DNA from: CAYMND01 sp964465065
GTDB taxonomy: Bacteria; Acidobacteriota; Aminicenantia; UBA2199
Direction: 5' to 3'
DNA length: 64,000 nt
NCBI GenBank assembly: GCA_964465065.1
Contig: CAYXHZ010000004.1
Coordinates: 43,746-107,745, forward strand
In this document: positions 42,961-52,110 of the stretch, piece after piece
Position numbering within the stretch: position 1 is the stretch's first letter
How the letters are laid out: every line of letters begins with the position of its first letter
Translations under genes and position numbers: made by a program
Notes under the pieces: model-generated
Databases searched by the model: none
The model's input: only the letters and a program-made list of their open reading frames with translations
What the model was told of the DNA's origin: nothing

Positions 42961-44925
42961 TCAGAATATCCTGGAGAAAAAATCGTTTAAAAAATCCTTG
43001 GTGAACGGTTTTTGCAGTAAAACGAAGCCAGGTATGTTTTCCAAGTCAGCGTACTTTGCAGGGGCCTGAGTGATGATGATCACCTTTTTTACCTGTTTGG
43101 TCAGTTGTTTCTCCAACAATTTCAGCTTCTCGCTACTCCCGTTTTCGATCAGTTGCTCTGAGACCCAAATCATCGAGCAATTTTCTCTGTTCCATACCGA
43201 ATCATCCGGCCATTCCTTGTAATTATTCACTTGGTAACCATGTTCTTCCAAAGCGACATTGATCAGTTTGGAGATATAGAACAGTGGTTCAATGACAACG
43301 GCATCCAAACTGGCTGTTTTATAGTTAGCCTGTATACGTTCCAAGGCTTTGGTGGCTGCAACCCTCACCCCCAGACTCTGATCCTGGGCTTTAGCGAGAG
43401 CGAGCTGCGGGATGTAATCCGCTGTACCGTACTCGGCCAGAAGCTCTGCTGATATACTTCGGATCTTCCAGTCATCGGCTTCCTTGAGCATCCGGGTGAG
43501 AAAAAGACCGAAGCGTTTCAAAAAATCGGGACTGATTTCGCTGAGTTCAGCCAATTGCACTTTCAACTTTTCCAGTCTGGGAACATCGATGGATTGCGGT
43601 TCCAGGTCAAAAAGAACCTCGATATGTTTGATTTTCTCTTCAGCTTCTTCAAAATGCGTGCTGAGTTGATTGAGTCTGGCGACGCATTCCTGGATATTGT
43701 TGATCAAAGTCTGATTCATCTGTTTTTCATGATATTTCATGAAAATCAACAACTCTTTCTTGATGCTCCTGACTTGAATCGATTGCGTATACGTCAGCCC
43801 AGGTAAAATTTTCAGCACTGTCTGTAAAAATTCCAAACGTTCTTCGGCGTAGCTTTTAAAGTATTCCAATAGAATTTTTACAATTTTTTTACTGAACTCC
43901 GCATCAACGTTCTTTTTCCCTTTCACCGTCCGCATCAAGGCGTCCAGTATGACTGCTTTGTTGTTGAAAAGCGGTTGCGATATCAATGCATCCAATAGAT
44001 ACTCTTCCCTTTTCTCATCTACGAAGTGTTCAAAGACAGAGGTGGCCGCTTTGATCATTTCAAACGAATAACCCGTTTTAATTTTTGTCAAGAAGAGATC
44101 GATGGGAAAGGGATCGATATCCAAGGCCTTGATGTTGTCGGTGGCCAGTTGAACAACCTGACGGTTTTCATCATCGAGAAGTTCAATGTATGACGGCAGA
44201 AAATCAGCCGATATATTCTCGAGCAAGGCGGTCAGCAGGTACACTTTCTGCTTTTCGAGCATTTGGGGAACAGCGGCGATCAGGGCCTGCTTACCCTGGG
44301 GAAATTCGAGCATATTGCGGATTAGAAATTCATGGTTTAGGGAATCCTCTTGCAGACCGACAGAGAAAAAATCCATTCGCCGCACGGAGTCGACATAGCT
44401 GTAAACGTGATATATGGCCCGCCTTTCTTTCGTGGTCAGATCCTTGAAAACCGAATAGAAAAATTCTCCGGACTCCCCTGATACGGCGATCAGTTTGATC
44501 AGACTGAAACGCAGGTCCTCGTGTTTGGTCCTTTTAAATATTTCCAGCAACTGCAAACGCAGTTCCTCATCTTGCAGATCATTCAGGCGGACAATACCGT
44601 ATAATGCTTCAACGATTTCAATAATATTGGTGAAAAACTTGGCTTCACGGTACTCTTCATCCGGGAAAAAGGTCAGGCCCTTGATCGACTGCAGCAATTG
44701 TGACTGTAGAGGCGAGAATGCATTCCGACAACCCATTTGCCCCAAAATGTATCGAGCCATTTTACGTATGGCCAGATCGGAAGTGTCCAAGTATTCGAGA
44801 AATTTTTCTGCATCTTCCCGCTTTCCTTGATTGATCAAGGTTTTGGCGGCAATTTTGGCGGATTTGGCATCCGTGGCAACCTGAAGTATCTTTTGATACA
44901 GCTGAATCTTTTCTTTTTCTTCCAT
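42961..44925 (-). CDS. HEAT-like helical repeat protein with C-terminal degenerate receiver
   Basis: A 654-residue cytoplasmic protein. Residues 1-540 are a chain of alpha-helical pairs of HEAT/ARM type (EKFLEYLDTSDLAIRKMARY, ELLAEYGTADYIPQLALAKA). The last 105 residues look like a CheY-type receiver (PLFYISKLINVALEEHGYQV, MIWVSEQLI, VKKVIIITQAP, LLQKPFTKDFL). The conserved Lys before Pro is kept, but the place of the phosphoacceptor Asp reads WVSEQ, so it probably cannot be phosphorylated. Encoded directly after the pilB-T-C-S-R run, suggesting a scaffold in pilus control (inference). No ribosome site; a -10 box lies seven bases upstream. Confidence 0.7.
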   Translation of the reverse strand: MEEKEKIQLYQKILQVATDAKSAKIAAKTLINQGKREDAEKFLEYLDTSDLAIRKMARYILGQMGCRNAFSPLQSQLLQSIKGLTFFPDEEYREAKFFTNIIEIVEALYGIVRLNDLQDEELRLQLLEIFKRTKHEDLRFSLIKLIAVSGESGEFFYSVFKDLTTKERRAIYHVYSYVDSVRRMDFFSVGLQEDSLNHEFLIRNMLEFPQGKQALIAAVPQMLEKQKVYLLTALLENISADFLPSYIELLDDENRQVVQLATDNIKALDIDPFPIDLFLTKIKTGYSFEMIKAATSVFEHFVDEKREEYLLDALISQPLFNNKAVILDALMRTVKGKKNVDAEFSKKIVKILLEYFKSYAEERLEFLQTVLKILPGLTYTQSIQVRSIKKELLIFMKYHEKQMNQTLINNIQECVARLNQLSTHFEEAEEKIKHIEVLFDLEPQSIDVPRLEKLKVQLAELSEISPDFLKRFGLFLTRMLKEADDWKIRSISAELLAEYGTADYIPQLALAKAQDQSLGVRVAATKALERIQANYKTASLDAVVIEPLFYISKLINVALEEHGYQVNNYKEWPDDSVWNRENCSMIWVSEQLIENGSSEKLKLLEKQLTKQVKKVIIITQAPAKYADLENIPGFVLLQKPFTKDFLNDFFSRIF

Positions 44926-44932
44926 ATTAACA

Positions 44933-44938
44933 ATTATA
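44933..44938 (-). promoter_or_regulatory. TATAAT seven bases before the HEAT-like gene
   Basis: Perfect -10 (44938-44933, minus strand) with seven bases to the ATG at 44925 and no ribosome site between; the -35 is weak. Consistent with a leaderless transcript. Confidence 0.4.
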
Positions 44939-44975
44939 ATATAAAAAATGAAATGCCAGACAGAATTCCATGATT

Positions 44976-46370
44976 CTAACTGGTCTTTTTGTTAAATAGT
45001 TTCTCCAACAAATAGCGCATGGAACGGTAAGATATACCCAACAAATCCGCTGCCTGCCGCTGATTCTGGCTGCATTTTTCCAAGGCCGAAACCAATAGCT
45101 GTTCTGTTATGGCATCAAGAAATTCCTGAATATTCATTCCGCTTTTGTAAAAGAAGGCATCCAGCCCCTCTGGAATCCTCCGGTGTGCATCCATATGGTA
45201 CACAAGTTCCCTGGGAATCGATTGCATGCCGATCACATGCTCTTGCTCCAAGGCTACCGCGCGTTCAATGGTATTCTCCAGCTCTCGCACATTACCCGGC
45301 CAATTGAAACCGGTCAACACATCCAGCACTTTTTCGTCAAAGCCGACAATGTCCTTGTTCAATTTTTTCTTATACCGGTTGAGAAAGAATGTCATCAACA
45401 ATGGAATATCTTCCGCCCTGTCCCGTAAGGGGGGAATTTTTATACTGAAGACATTCAAACGGTAAAACAAATCGGCCCGGAATGTCCCGTTTTCGATTTC
45501 ACGTTTTAGATCGCGGTTGGTGGCCGAGATGATCTTGACGTTCACTTCAATCTCCTGTTGCCCGCCTACCGGCCTGATTTTTTGCTCCTGAATGGCTCGC
45601 AACAGTTTGACTTGCATGTGAAGCGACATTTCGCTGATTTCATCCAAAAACAAAGTTCCCAGATGAGCCGCTTCAAACAATCCCTTTTTATCACGGTATG
45701 CATCCGTAAAGGCCCCCTTGACGTGTCCGAACAACTCGCTTTCCAGCAATGTTTCCGGCATGGCTCCGCAGTTGATGGACACAAAAGGATAGTTTTTTCT
45801 CGGGCTTTGCCGATGGATCGCCTGGGCGATCAACTCTTTTCCGGTTCCGCTCTCCCCCTGAATCAACACGGATGAATCCGTGTTGGCTATCGTTGTGATC
45901 AAGGAAAATATCTTCTGCATCGCGCTGCTTTTGCCGATCAGGTTTTCATACTTGTCCCGGCACTCGATTTCCTCCTTGAGCTTGATGTTCTCGTTTTTCA
46001 GATCGCTGGCATTCAATGCCCTTTCCACCACTACCTTCAGTTCATCAATGTTGAACGGTTTGGTGATATAGTCAAAGGCGCCCAGTTTCATGGCCTCGAC
46101 AGCCTCATCTGTCGATGCGTAGGCCGTTATCATGATTACCGGTAATTCGGGATTGACGGTTTTCACTTTCTTGAGCAGGGCAATTCCAGTGATGTCCGGC
46201 ATTTTGATGTCGCTGATCAGCAATTCCACCTTCTCATCGGTCAGAATTTTCAATGCCTCGATCGCATCATTGGCCGTTAACAATTCACGATTCTCCTCTT
46301 TCAGCACGATCAGCAACATGCTGCGGATACTGGCATCATCGTCGACTATGAGTATTTTACGTTTCGTCAT
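44976..46370 (-). CDS. pilR: PilR-like sigma-54 response regulator
   Basis: A 464-residue regulator. Receiver with phosphoacceptor Asp in LLISDIKMPDITG; AAA+ domain with GESGTGKELIAQAIH and GTLFLDEISEM; Fis-type HTH (NQRQAADLLGISYRSMRYL). The sigma-54 contact loop reads GAFTDA (about residue 217) instead of the usual GAFTGA, a change seen in some active members of the family. The start overlaps the stop of the kinase gene (ATGA). By neighbourhood it controls pilus genes, as PilR does for pilin in other bacteria. Confidence 0.9.
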   Translation of the reverse strand: MTKRKILIVDDDASIRSMLLIVLKEENRELLTANDAIEALKILTDEKVELLISDIKMPDITGIALLKKVKTVNPELPVIMITAYASTDEAVEAMKLGAFDYITKPFNIDELKVVVERALNASDLKNENIKLKEEIECRDKYENLIGKSSAMQKIFSLITTIANTDSSVLIQGESGTGKELIAQAIHRQSPRKNYPFVSINCGAMPETLLESELFGHVKGAFTDAYRDKKGLFEAAHLGTLFLDEISEMSLHMQVKLLRAIQEQKIRPVGGQQEIEVNVKIISATNRDLKREIENGTFRADLFYRLNVFSIKIPPLRDRAEDIPLLMTFFLNRYKKKLNKDIVGFDEKVLDVLTGFNWPGNVRELENTIERAVALEQEHVIGMQSIPRELVYHMDAHRRIPEGLDAFFYKSGMNIQEFLDAITEQLLVSALEKCSQNQRQAADLLGISYRSMRYLLEKLFNKKTS

Positions 46371-47947
46371 ATCCAGACCACCACTTCTGTTCCCTTCCCC
46401 CGTTCCGAATTGATTTCAATTTCATAGCGATGTTCATCGACTATCTTTTTCACGATGGCCATGCCCAAACCGATCCCTTTTGAGAATTTCGAAAAAAACG
46501 GGGTGAATATTTCTTTCAAGACATCGGCATCCATGCCGATTCCACTATCCTTTACCGCCAGGCGCGTCTTCCCGTTTCCGCTCGTCAACGACACGGTCAG
46601 ATTGCCGGACTTCTCAATAGCCTTCAAGCCATTGGACAACAAATTCTGCAGCAACTGCCTCATTTTTTCATAATCGGCATCGATCCAGAAGGCCGACTGC
46701 GGATAATCTTTCCGGATATGAACACCGTCCCGTTGCGCTATCTGTACGAGCTGCACCACTTCGTCCACAAGCTCAGTCAAATTGAAGGTCGTCTTACGCA
46801 GCGGATTGTCTCGGGCAAAATCGAGAAAATCCTCGATCGACTTGGACAGGCGTTTCGTTTCCGTCACGATGATCTGCATCAGATTTTGCGTATCGTCATC
46901 CAGCTGCAATCTTTTCTGCAAATATTGCACGGAACCGGAAATGGATGCCAAAGGGTTGCGCAGCTCATGAGCCATTCCGGCAGAAATTTCTCCGATCAGG
47001 GCCAGATGCTCTTTTTTTCGTAACTCTTGTTCTATGACTCTCTTTTCCGTCAAATCATGAACGACAAAAATATAAAATTCCGCAAAGGAATAAACGTTCT
47101 GCAGGCGGTTTACCGATACCCCGAGGTTTTTATCCGGTAAATCATATTCGAAATAGGCGTAATTCTCATCATGGGCCAGTCTTTTCACGGCTTGTTGAAT
47201 GAGATTCTGCGCCATTCGTTTCGACTCGGGCAGCTTGAGCAACGCCTGCGCCTTTTTATTGTTGGAAACGATCTGACAGTTTCCGTCGGCAGTGAAAAAT
47301 CCGTCCTCGATTTGGTCCAGCAGGGTTGAATTGAGTTCCAGCAGGTCCTTGAGGTTGGCGACGGCATTGGCCAGCTCCTTCTTGGCCAATCGTATATGTT
47401 CAAAATAATAGGAAGACAGTACGGCCACAATTAAAAACGAAAAAAAGGCCATGGCCAGATTGTAGATGAAACCACCGATCGGAATGGCGGTTTCATCCGA
47501 ATTGAAAGGCGGAATCACTCGAAGAAAAATCAAATCGGCAAGAATGCCAAAAAGAATGAATGTTAGTGAGGCGACAATTACAGTGTCTCTTCTCTTTAAA
47601 AAGTTGGCAGTTATAATGATTGGAAAGAGATAAAGAAAGTATAAAGGGCTAAAAATACCTCCACTGATATACACTAACAAGCTGATCAATACACTGTCAA
47701 TCACAATAAAACTGTATAATGCAGGCCTAGTAGTTATTGTCGTAAATATTTTCTTATGGAAGAGAGTCCATATTAACGAAATAGCTATTACAATTAGCGA
47801 TAACAACCAAACCGGTTTACTTTCATGTGAAAGATATAATACAACCGAAATGATAAAAAAAATTGTATAAAGTGTTAAGCGTATAATATTAATATTAAGT
47901 AGAACTTGTTCGCTACGCTGATGACGCTGTGACACCTCAATACTCAA
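46367..47947 (-). CDS. pilS: PilS-like membrane sensor histidine kinase
   Basis: About 526 residues. Six membrane helices fill residues 20-185, followed by a PAS domain, then HisKA (GEISAGMAHELRNPLASISG, His phosphoacceptor) and an ATPase domain (LLQNLLSNGLKAI, VKDSGIGMD, FSKGIGLGMAIVKKI). This is the PilS layout and it lies between pilC and pilR. The start is a TTG at 47947 or GTG at 47935; no ATG is available near the N-terminus. The first 350-400 bases are markedly richer in A+T than the rest of the gene and the window. Confidence 0.9.
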   Translation of the reverse strand: MSIEVSQRHQRSEQVLLNINIIRLTLYTIFFIISVVLYLSHESKPVWLLSLIVIAISLIWTLFHKKIFTTITTRPALYSFIVIDSVLISLLVYISGGIFSPLYFLYLFPIIITANFLKRRDTVIVASLTFILFGILADLIFLRVIPPFNSDETAIPIGGFIYNLAMAFFSFLIVAVLSSYYFEHIRLAKKELANAVANLKDLLELNSTLLDQIEDGFFTADGNCQIVSNNKKAQALLKLPESKRMAQNLIQQAVKRLAHDENYAYFEYDLPDKNLGVSVNRLQNVYSFAEFYIFVVHDLTEKRVIEQELRKKEHLALIGEISAGMAHELRNPLASISGSVQYLQKRLQLDDDTQNLMQIIVTETKRLSKSIEDFLDFARDNPLRKTTFNLTELVDEVVQLVQIAQRDGVHIRKDYPQSAFWIDADYEKMRQLLQNLLSNGLKAIEKSGNLTVSLTSGNGKTRLAVKDSGIGMDADVLKEIFTPFFSKFSKGIGLGMAIVKKIVDEHRYEIEINSERGKGTEVVVWI

Positions 47948-47971
47948 TGTTTTTCAACCAGTATAGCGCCT

Positions 47972-49177
47972 CTACACTTTTGATATCAGGTCAAACATCG
48001 GCAAATACATAGCAACAACGACACCGCCGATCAAAAGACCTAAAACGACGATCATCAACGGCTCGATCAGGGAAAGCAATGCGGAAACTGCCTGATCGAC
48101 CTCCTCGTCGTAGAAATCGGCGACCTTGCCGAGCATGGTGGAGAGCGAACCGGTCTGCTCGCCGACCATGACCATTTGCGTGACCATGTAGGGGAACATC
48201 TTCTGCTCTTCCCAGGATTCTCCCAGAGAGCGGCCTTCCTGCACCGCAGCCCGGCTGCGCATAACCGCATCCTCGATAATTGCGTTACCGGAGGTTTTGG
48301 CGGTGATGGTCATGCTTTCGATAATTTCCACGCCGGAATTGAGAAGCGTTTCCAGGGTCCGCGTCACCCGGGCGACAGCGGTTTTGGTCAAGAGAGTGCC
48401 GATGACCCAGATCTTCAGCTTGATCTTGTCAAAAACACGGCGGCCTTTATACGTTTTATTGTATGCCTTCAGAAAAAGTACCAAAGCAACGATTGCGATG
48501 ATAATAATAAGAATATTGTTGGCCAGAAAATTAGACATACCTACCACCATGAGTGTTGGCAAAGGCAAGGTGGCCCCCAATCCCGCAAACAGATCGGCAA
48601 ATACCGGGACGACCTTGACCAGGATGACGTAGGTCAACCCGATGGCCAAGGTGAGCACCGAAATGGGATAGGCCAACGCCGATTTCACCTTGCCGATGAG
48701 TTTGGCCATGTTTTCGGTGTATTCAGACAGACGCATCAGAATCGTATCCAGATTTCCGGATGCCTCACCGGCCTGGATCATACTGGTGTACAATTCATTG
48801 AAAACCTTGGGATGTTTTTTCAGGGCGTTGGACAGGTTGGAACCACCCTCGACATCCTTGCGTACGTTTTCCAGCACGGATTTGAAAAATTTGTTCTGCT
48901 GCTGCTCGGAAAGGATCTGCAGCGTCTGGGTAATGGGCAGGCCGGCGTTGAACATGACGGAAAACTGGCGGTTGAACACCGACAGGTCTCTGATTTTGAT
49001 CTTCTCCCTGCCTTTCATAAACGGAATTTTCAATTCGACTGGCTTTTTCTTGATGTTGATGACTTCAATCTGTTCTTTCTCGAGAGCTGATGCCAGTTCC
49101 TGAGGATTTTGGGCTACCCGTTCGCCTTCGATGATGTTGCCGATACGGTTTCTGCCTTTGTATTGAAATATTGGCAT
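47972..49177 (-). CDS. pilC: Type IV pilus inner-membrane platform protein PilC
   Basis: A 401-residue type II secretion F family protein with an N-terminal cytoplasmic segment (MPIFQYKGRNRIGNIIEGER) and two T2SSF domains (FNRQFSVMFNAGLPITQTLQ; ARVTRTLETLLNSGVEIIES) and three membrane helices, the last at the C-terminus (LIEPLMIVVLGLLIGGVVVAM shortened here to PLMIVVLGLLIGGVVVAM). It links the pilus base to the PilB and PilT motors. AAGGGGGAA lies before the ATG. It follows pilT by nine bases. Confidence 0.95.
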   Translation of the reverse strand: MPIFQYKGRNRIGNIIEGERVAQNPQELASALEKEQIEVINIKKKPVELKIPFMKGREKIKIRDLSVFNRQFSVMFNAGLPITQTLQILSEQQQNKFFKSVLENVRKDVEGGSNLSNALKKHPKVFNELYTSMIQAGEASGNLDTILMRLSEYTENMAKLIGKVKSALAYPISVLTLAIGLTYVILVKVVPVFADLFAGLGATLPLPTLMVVGMSNFLANNILIIIIAIVALVLFLKAYNKTYKGRRVFDKIKLKIWVIGTLLTKTAVARVTRTLETLLNSGVEIIESMTITAKTSGNAIIEDAVMRSRAAVQEGRSLGESWEEQKMFPYMVTQMVMVGEQTGSLSTMLGKVADFYDEEVDQAVSALLSLIEPLMIVVLGLLIGGVVVAMYLPMFDLISKV

Positions 49178-49186
49178 ATTTCCCCC

Positions 49187-50338
49187 TTAAAATGTAGGAT
49201 TTTTATTGACTGAGCCAACGGCATTTGTTACGGTGGCGTGACTGTTCCTGAACTGAGTGGACAAGGCACTCGGTCCCCGCTTGATGATCTCGTTGAGTTC
49301 TTCCGGATTATGAGAAACCGACATGGCCATATCCAGGGAAATATCCCGCTTGAAATACAAATAAGCCAGCGATTGGTTGAAGGTGATCATTCCGTATTTT
49401 TCCTGCCCTGTCTGCATCGTCGAATAGATCTGATGAATTTTATTGTCGCGGATCAAATGGCGGATAGCCGGATTGGGGACCAGAACTTCGCAGGCCAATA
49501 CACGACCCCGACCGTCCAATTTGGGAAGTAAAGACTGCGTGATGATGCCTTCCAGGTTCATCGACAACTGCGTACGTACCTGTTCCTGCTGATGGGGTGG
49601 AAACACATCGACGATACGGTTGATGGTCTGGGAGGCCGAATTGGTGTGCAGGGTAGCGAAAGTCAAGTGTCCGGTTTCGGCGATGGTGATGGCGGCCTGT
49701 ATCGTTTCCAGGTCGCGCATTTCTCCGATCAGCACGACATCGGGATCTTCACGAAGGACCGATTTCAACGCCTTGACAAAGCTCTGGGTGTCTGCATGAA
49801 GCTCGCGTTGATTGACCATGGCCTTCTGATGTGAATGCAAGTACTCGATCGGATCCTCAATGGTAATGATATGAACCGGATGCTCGCGATTGATCTTGTC
49901 GATCATCGAAGCCAGCGTGGTGGTTTTCCCCGATCCGGTCGGACCGGTCACCAGAATCAGTCCGCGCGGTTTATCGGCCATATTGGCCACAGTGGGCGGC
50001 AAGCCCAGCTTTTCAAAACTATAAATTTCATAGGGAATACGCCGGAAGGCACCGGCCACGGCGCCACGCTGCATGAAAACGTTGGCTCGGAACCGGGCCA
50101 CATTCTTGACCCCGAAAGAAAAATCCAGCTCCCAATCTTCTTCGAAAGTATGTTTCTGAGTATCGTTCAAAATCGAATATATGATCTGTTTGGTTTCGGC
50201 GGGACTCAGATTCGGATGATCGATGCGGCGCAGTTTCCCATGCACACGGATGATGGGCGGCGAATTGGTGGTCAGGTGAAGGTCGGTTCCGCCTTCGTCC
50301 ACCATGATCTTCAACAATTGAGGTAATGGTAAAGCCAT
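49187..50338 (-). CDS. pilT: Twitching motility retraction ATPase PilT
   Basis: A 383-residue hexameric ATPase that depolymerises pili. N-terminal PilT fold (LLKIMVDEGGTDLHLTTNSP), Walker A TGPTGSGKTTTLASMID, Asp box and Walker B VVLIGEMRDLETI, His box GHLTFATLHTNSA, and the PilT-type AIRHLIRDNK (instead of AIRNLIREGK). AGGAG lies eight bases before the ATG. It follows pilB by 11 bases. Confidence 0.95.
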   Translation of the reverse strand: MALPLPQLLKIMVDEGGTDLHLTTNSPPIIRVHGKLRRIDHPNLSPAETKQIIYSILNDTQKHTFEEDWELDFSFGVKNVARFRANVFMQRGAVAGAFRRIPYEIYSFEKLGLPPTVANMADKPRGLILVTGPTGSGKTTTLASMIDKINREHPVHIITIEDPIEYLHSHQKAMVNQRELHADTQSFVKALKSVLREDPDVVLIGEMRDLETIQAAITIAETGHLTFATLHTNSASQTINRIVDVFPPHQQEQVRTQLSMNLEGIITQSLLPKLDGRGRVLACEVLVPNPAIRHLIRDNKIHQIYSTMQTGQEKYGMITFNQSLAYLYFKRDISLDMAMSVSHNPEELNEIIKRGPSALSTQFRNSHATVTNAVGSVNKNPTF

Positions 50339-50349
50339 CTTGCATTCTC

Positions 50350-52065
50350 CTACATCCGTGACGTTTCCCGCAATATTTCTTCAATCGATGTCATACCAGC
50401 CTTCAGCTTTTCGATACCGCTCATCCGCAAAGTGAGCATGCCCTTCTCTTTGGCTTTCTGACGCAATTCCGATGTGGAGGCACCCACCATGATCAGTTCG
50501 CGGATCTCCTCGTCGATCTCCATGACTTCATACAGACCGACACGGCCTTTGTAACCCGTACTCGTACAGCGTTCACAGCCTTTGGGCTCATACACCTTGA
50601 TCGTCTTGGCTTCCTCGGGAGGCACGCCGATATCGATCAGGGTTTGCGCCGGAATTTTGGCTTCCTGTTTGCAATTGGAGCACAAGCGGCGGATCAGACG
50701 CTGGGCGACGACCAGACGCACAGCGCTCGAAACCAGAAACGGTTCGATACCCATATTGATCAGACGGGCAATGGTGGAAGGGGCATCGTTGGTGTGAATG
50801 GTTGACAAGACCAAATGGCCGGTCAGTGCCGATTTGATCGCGATGTCGGCGGTCTCGAAATCGCGGATCTCCCCGACCAATATGATGTTGGGATCCTGGC
50901 GGAGAAATGAACGCAACGAGGCCGGAAAGGTCAAACCGATCGATTCCCGGATGTTGACCTGGTTGATGCCGAAGATGTTGAACTCAACCGGGTTTTCAGC
51001 AGTCATGATGTTGACTTCTTCGCTGTTGAGCAGGGATATGGCGGAGTACAGGGTGTTGGTCTTTCCGGAACCGGTCGGGCCGGTTACCAATACGATTCCC
51101 CATGGTTCGGAAATGCTTTTTTTGAATTTGACCAATGATTCCGGTTCAAAGCCCAACTTGGTCATGTCCAGCATCAGGTTGTCTTTATCCAATATTCGGA
51201 TAACAATTTTTTCACCGTGAATCGTGGGCAGGGACGAAACCCGCATGTCAACCATCTTGCTTTGATCATTGATCTTCATTTTGGTTTTAATGCGACCGTC
51301 CTGGGGCAATCTGCGTTCGGCGATGTCAATTCCTGAAATCAGTTTGACGCGGGAAAGAATCTTGTTGCGCAGATTCATCGGCGGAGTCATATATTCGTGC
51401 AAGACGCCGTCAATTCTGAAGCGGATTCTGAACACTTTTTCGTAGGGTTCGAAATGGATATCGGAAGCTCCTTTCTGAATGGCGTCCTGGAAAATCAAGT
51501 TCACCAGTTTGATCGCCGGAGCATCTTCATCTCCTTCTCCGGTTCCGAATACGTCTTCATCGACCTCTTCATCCATCAGTTCAATGGAGCCCTCGGCCTT
51601 GTCGACATCGATTTCTTCCAGAAATTTCTGCGCTTCGATACCGGTAGAAGATCCGTAATAACGGTCGATCGACTCCAAAATTGAGGATTCGGGAGCGATC
51701 ACCGCCTGTATGCGCAAATTGGTGCTGAAGCGGATCTCTTCCTGAACAAACAGGTTGGATGGATCGGCCATCGCCAGAGTCAAAATGGAACCGATGCGGT
51801 GAACCGGCATCACCACATGTTTTCTGGCGATTTCCGGCTTGATCAGCTCCAGCACTCTTTCGCCGATATCGAATTTCGACAAATTGATCGAAGGGTATCC
51901 GAACTGTTTGCTCAAAGCCTGGGCAATATCCTCTTCGGTGACGTAACCGAGCCGGATCAGTACGCTGCCGATCTTACCCGGTTCCTTTTTTTGAATTTCC
52001 AGCGCGTGATTCAGCTGCTCCTGGGATATCTTGCCTTCCTGCTGTAAGAACTCTCCAATCTTCAT
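50350..52065 (-). CDS. pilB: Type IV pilus extension ATPase PilB
   Basis: A 571-residue GspE/PilB family ATPase. N-terminal MshEN/GSPII_E_N domain (VLIRLGYVTEEDIAQALSKQ), an acidic linker, then the motor: SDIHFEPYEKVFRIRFRIDG, Walker A GPTGSGKTNTLYSAI, Walker B LVGEIRDFETADIA, GHLVLSTIHTNDA and a zinc-binding loop (CSNCKQEA and CERCTSTGYKGR). It powers pilus extension. First gene of the pilB-pilT-pilC-pilS-pilR run; a weak promoter (TTGAGT, 16 bases, TAGCAT) can be read in the 45-base gap before it. Confidence 0.95.
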   Translation of the reverse strand: MKIGEFLQQEGKISQEQLNHALEIQKKEPGKIGSVLIRLGYVTEEDIAQALSKQFGYPSINLSKFDIGERVLELIKPEIARKHVVMPVHRIGSILTLAMADPSNLFVQEEIRFSTNLRIQAVIAPESSILESIDRYYGSSTGIEAQKFLEEIDVDKAEGSIELMDEEVDEDVFGTGEGDEDAPAIKLVNLIFQDAIQKGASDIHFEPYEKVFRIRFRIDGVLHEYMTPPMNLRNKILSRVKLISGIDIAERRLPQDGRIKTKMKINDQSKMVDMRVSSLPTIHGEKIVIRILDKDNLMLDMTKLGFEPESLVKFKKSISEPWGIVLVTGPTGSGKTNTLYSAISLLNSEEVNIMTAENPVEFNIFGINQVNIRESIGLTFPASLRSFLRQDPNIILVGEIRDFETADIAIKSALTGHLVLSTIHTNDAPSTIARLINMGIEPFLVSSAVRLVVAQRLIRRLCSNCKQEAKIPAQTLIDIGVPPEEAKTIKVYEPKGCERCTSTGYKGRVGLYEVMEIDEEIRELIMVGASTSELRQKAKEKGMLTLRMSGIEKLKAGMTSIEEILRETSRM

Positions 52066-52110
52066 AACTTCCCTTCTCTTCGCTCTATGCTAACGCTTTT
52101 TGAGCCTAAC

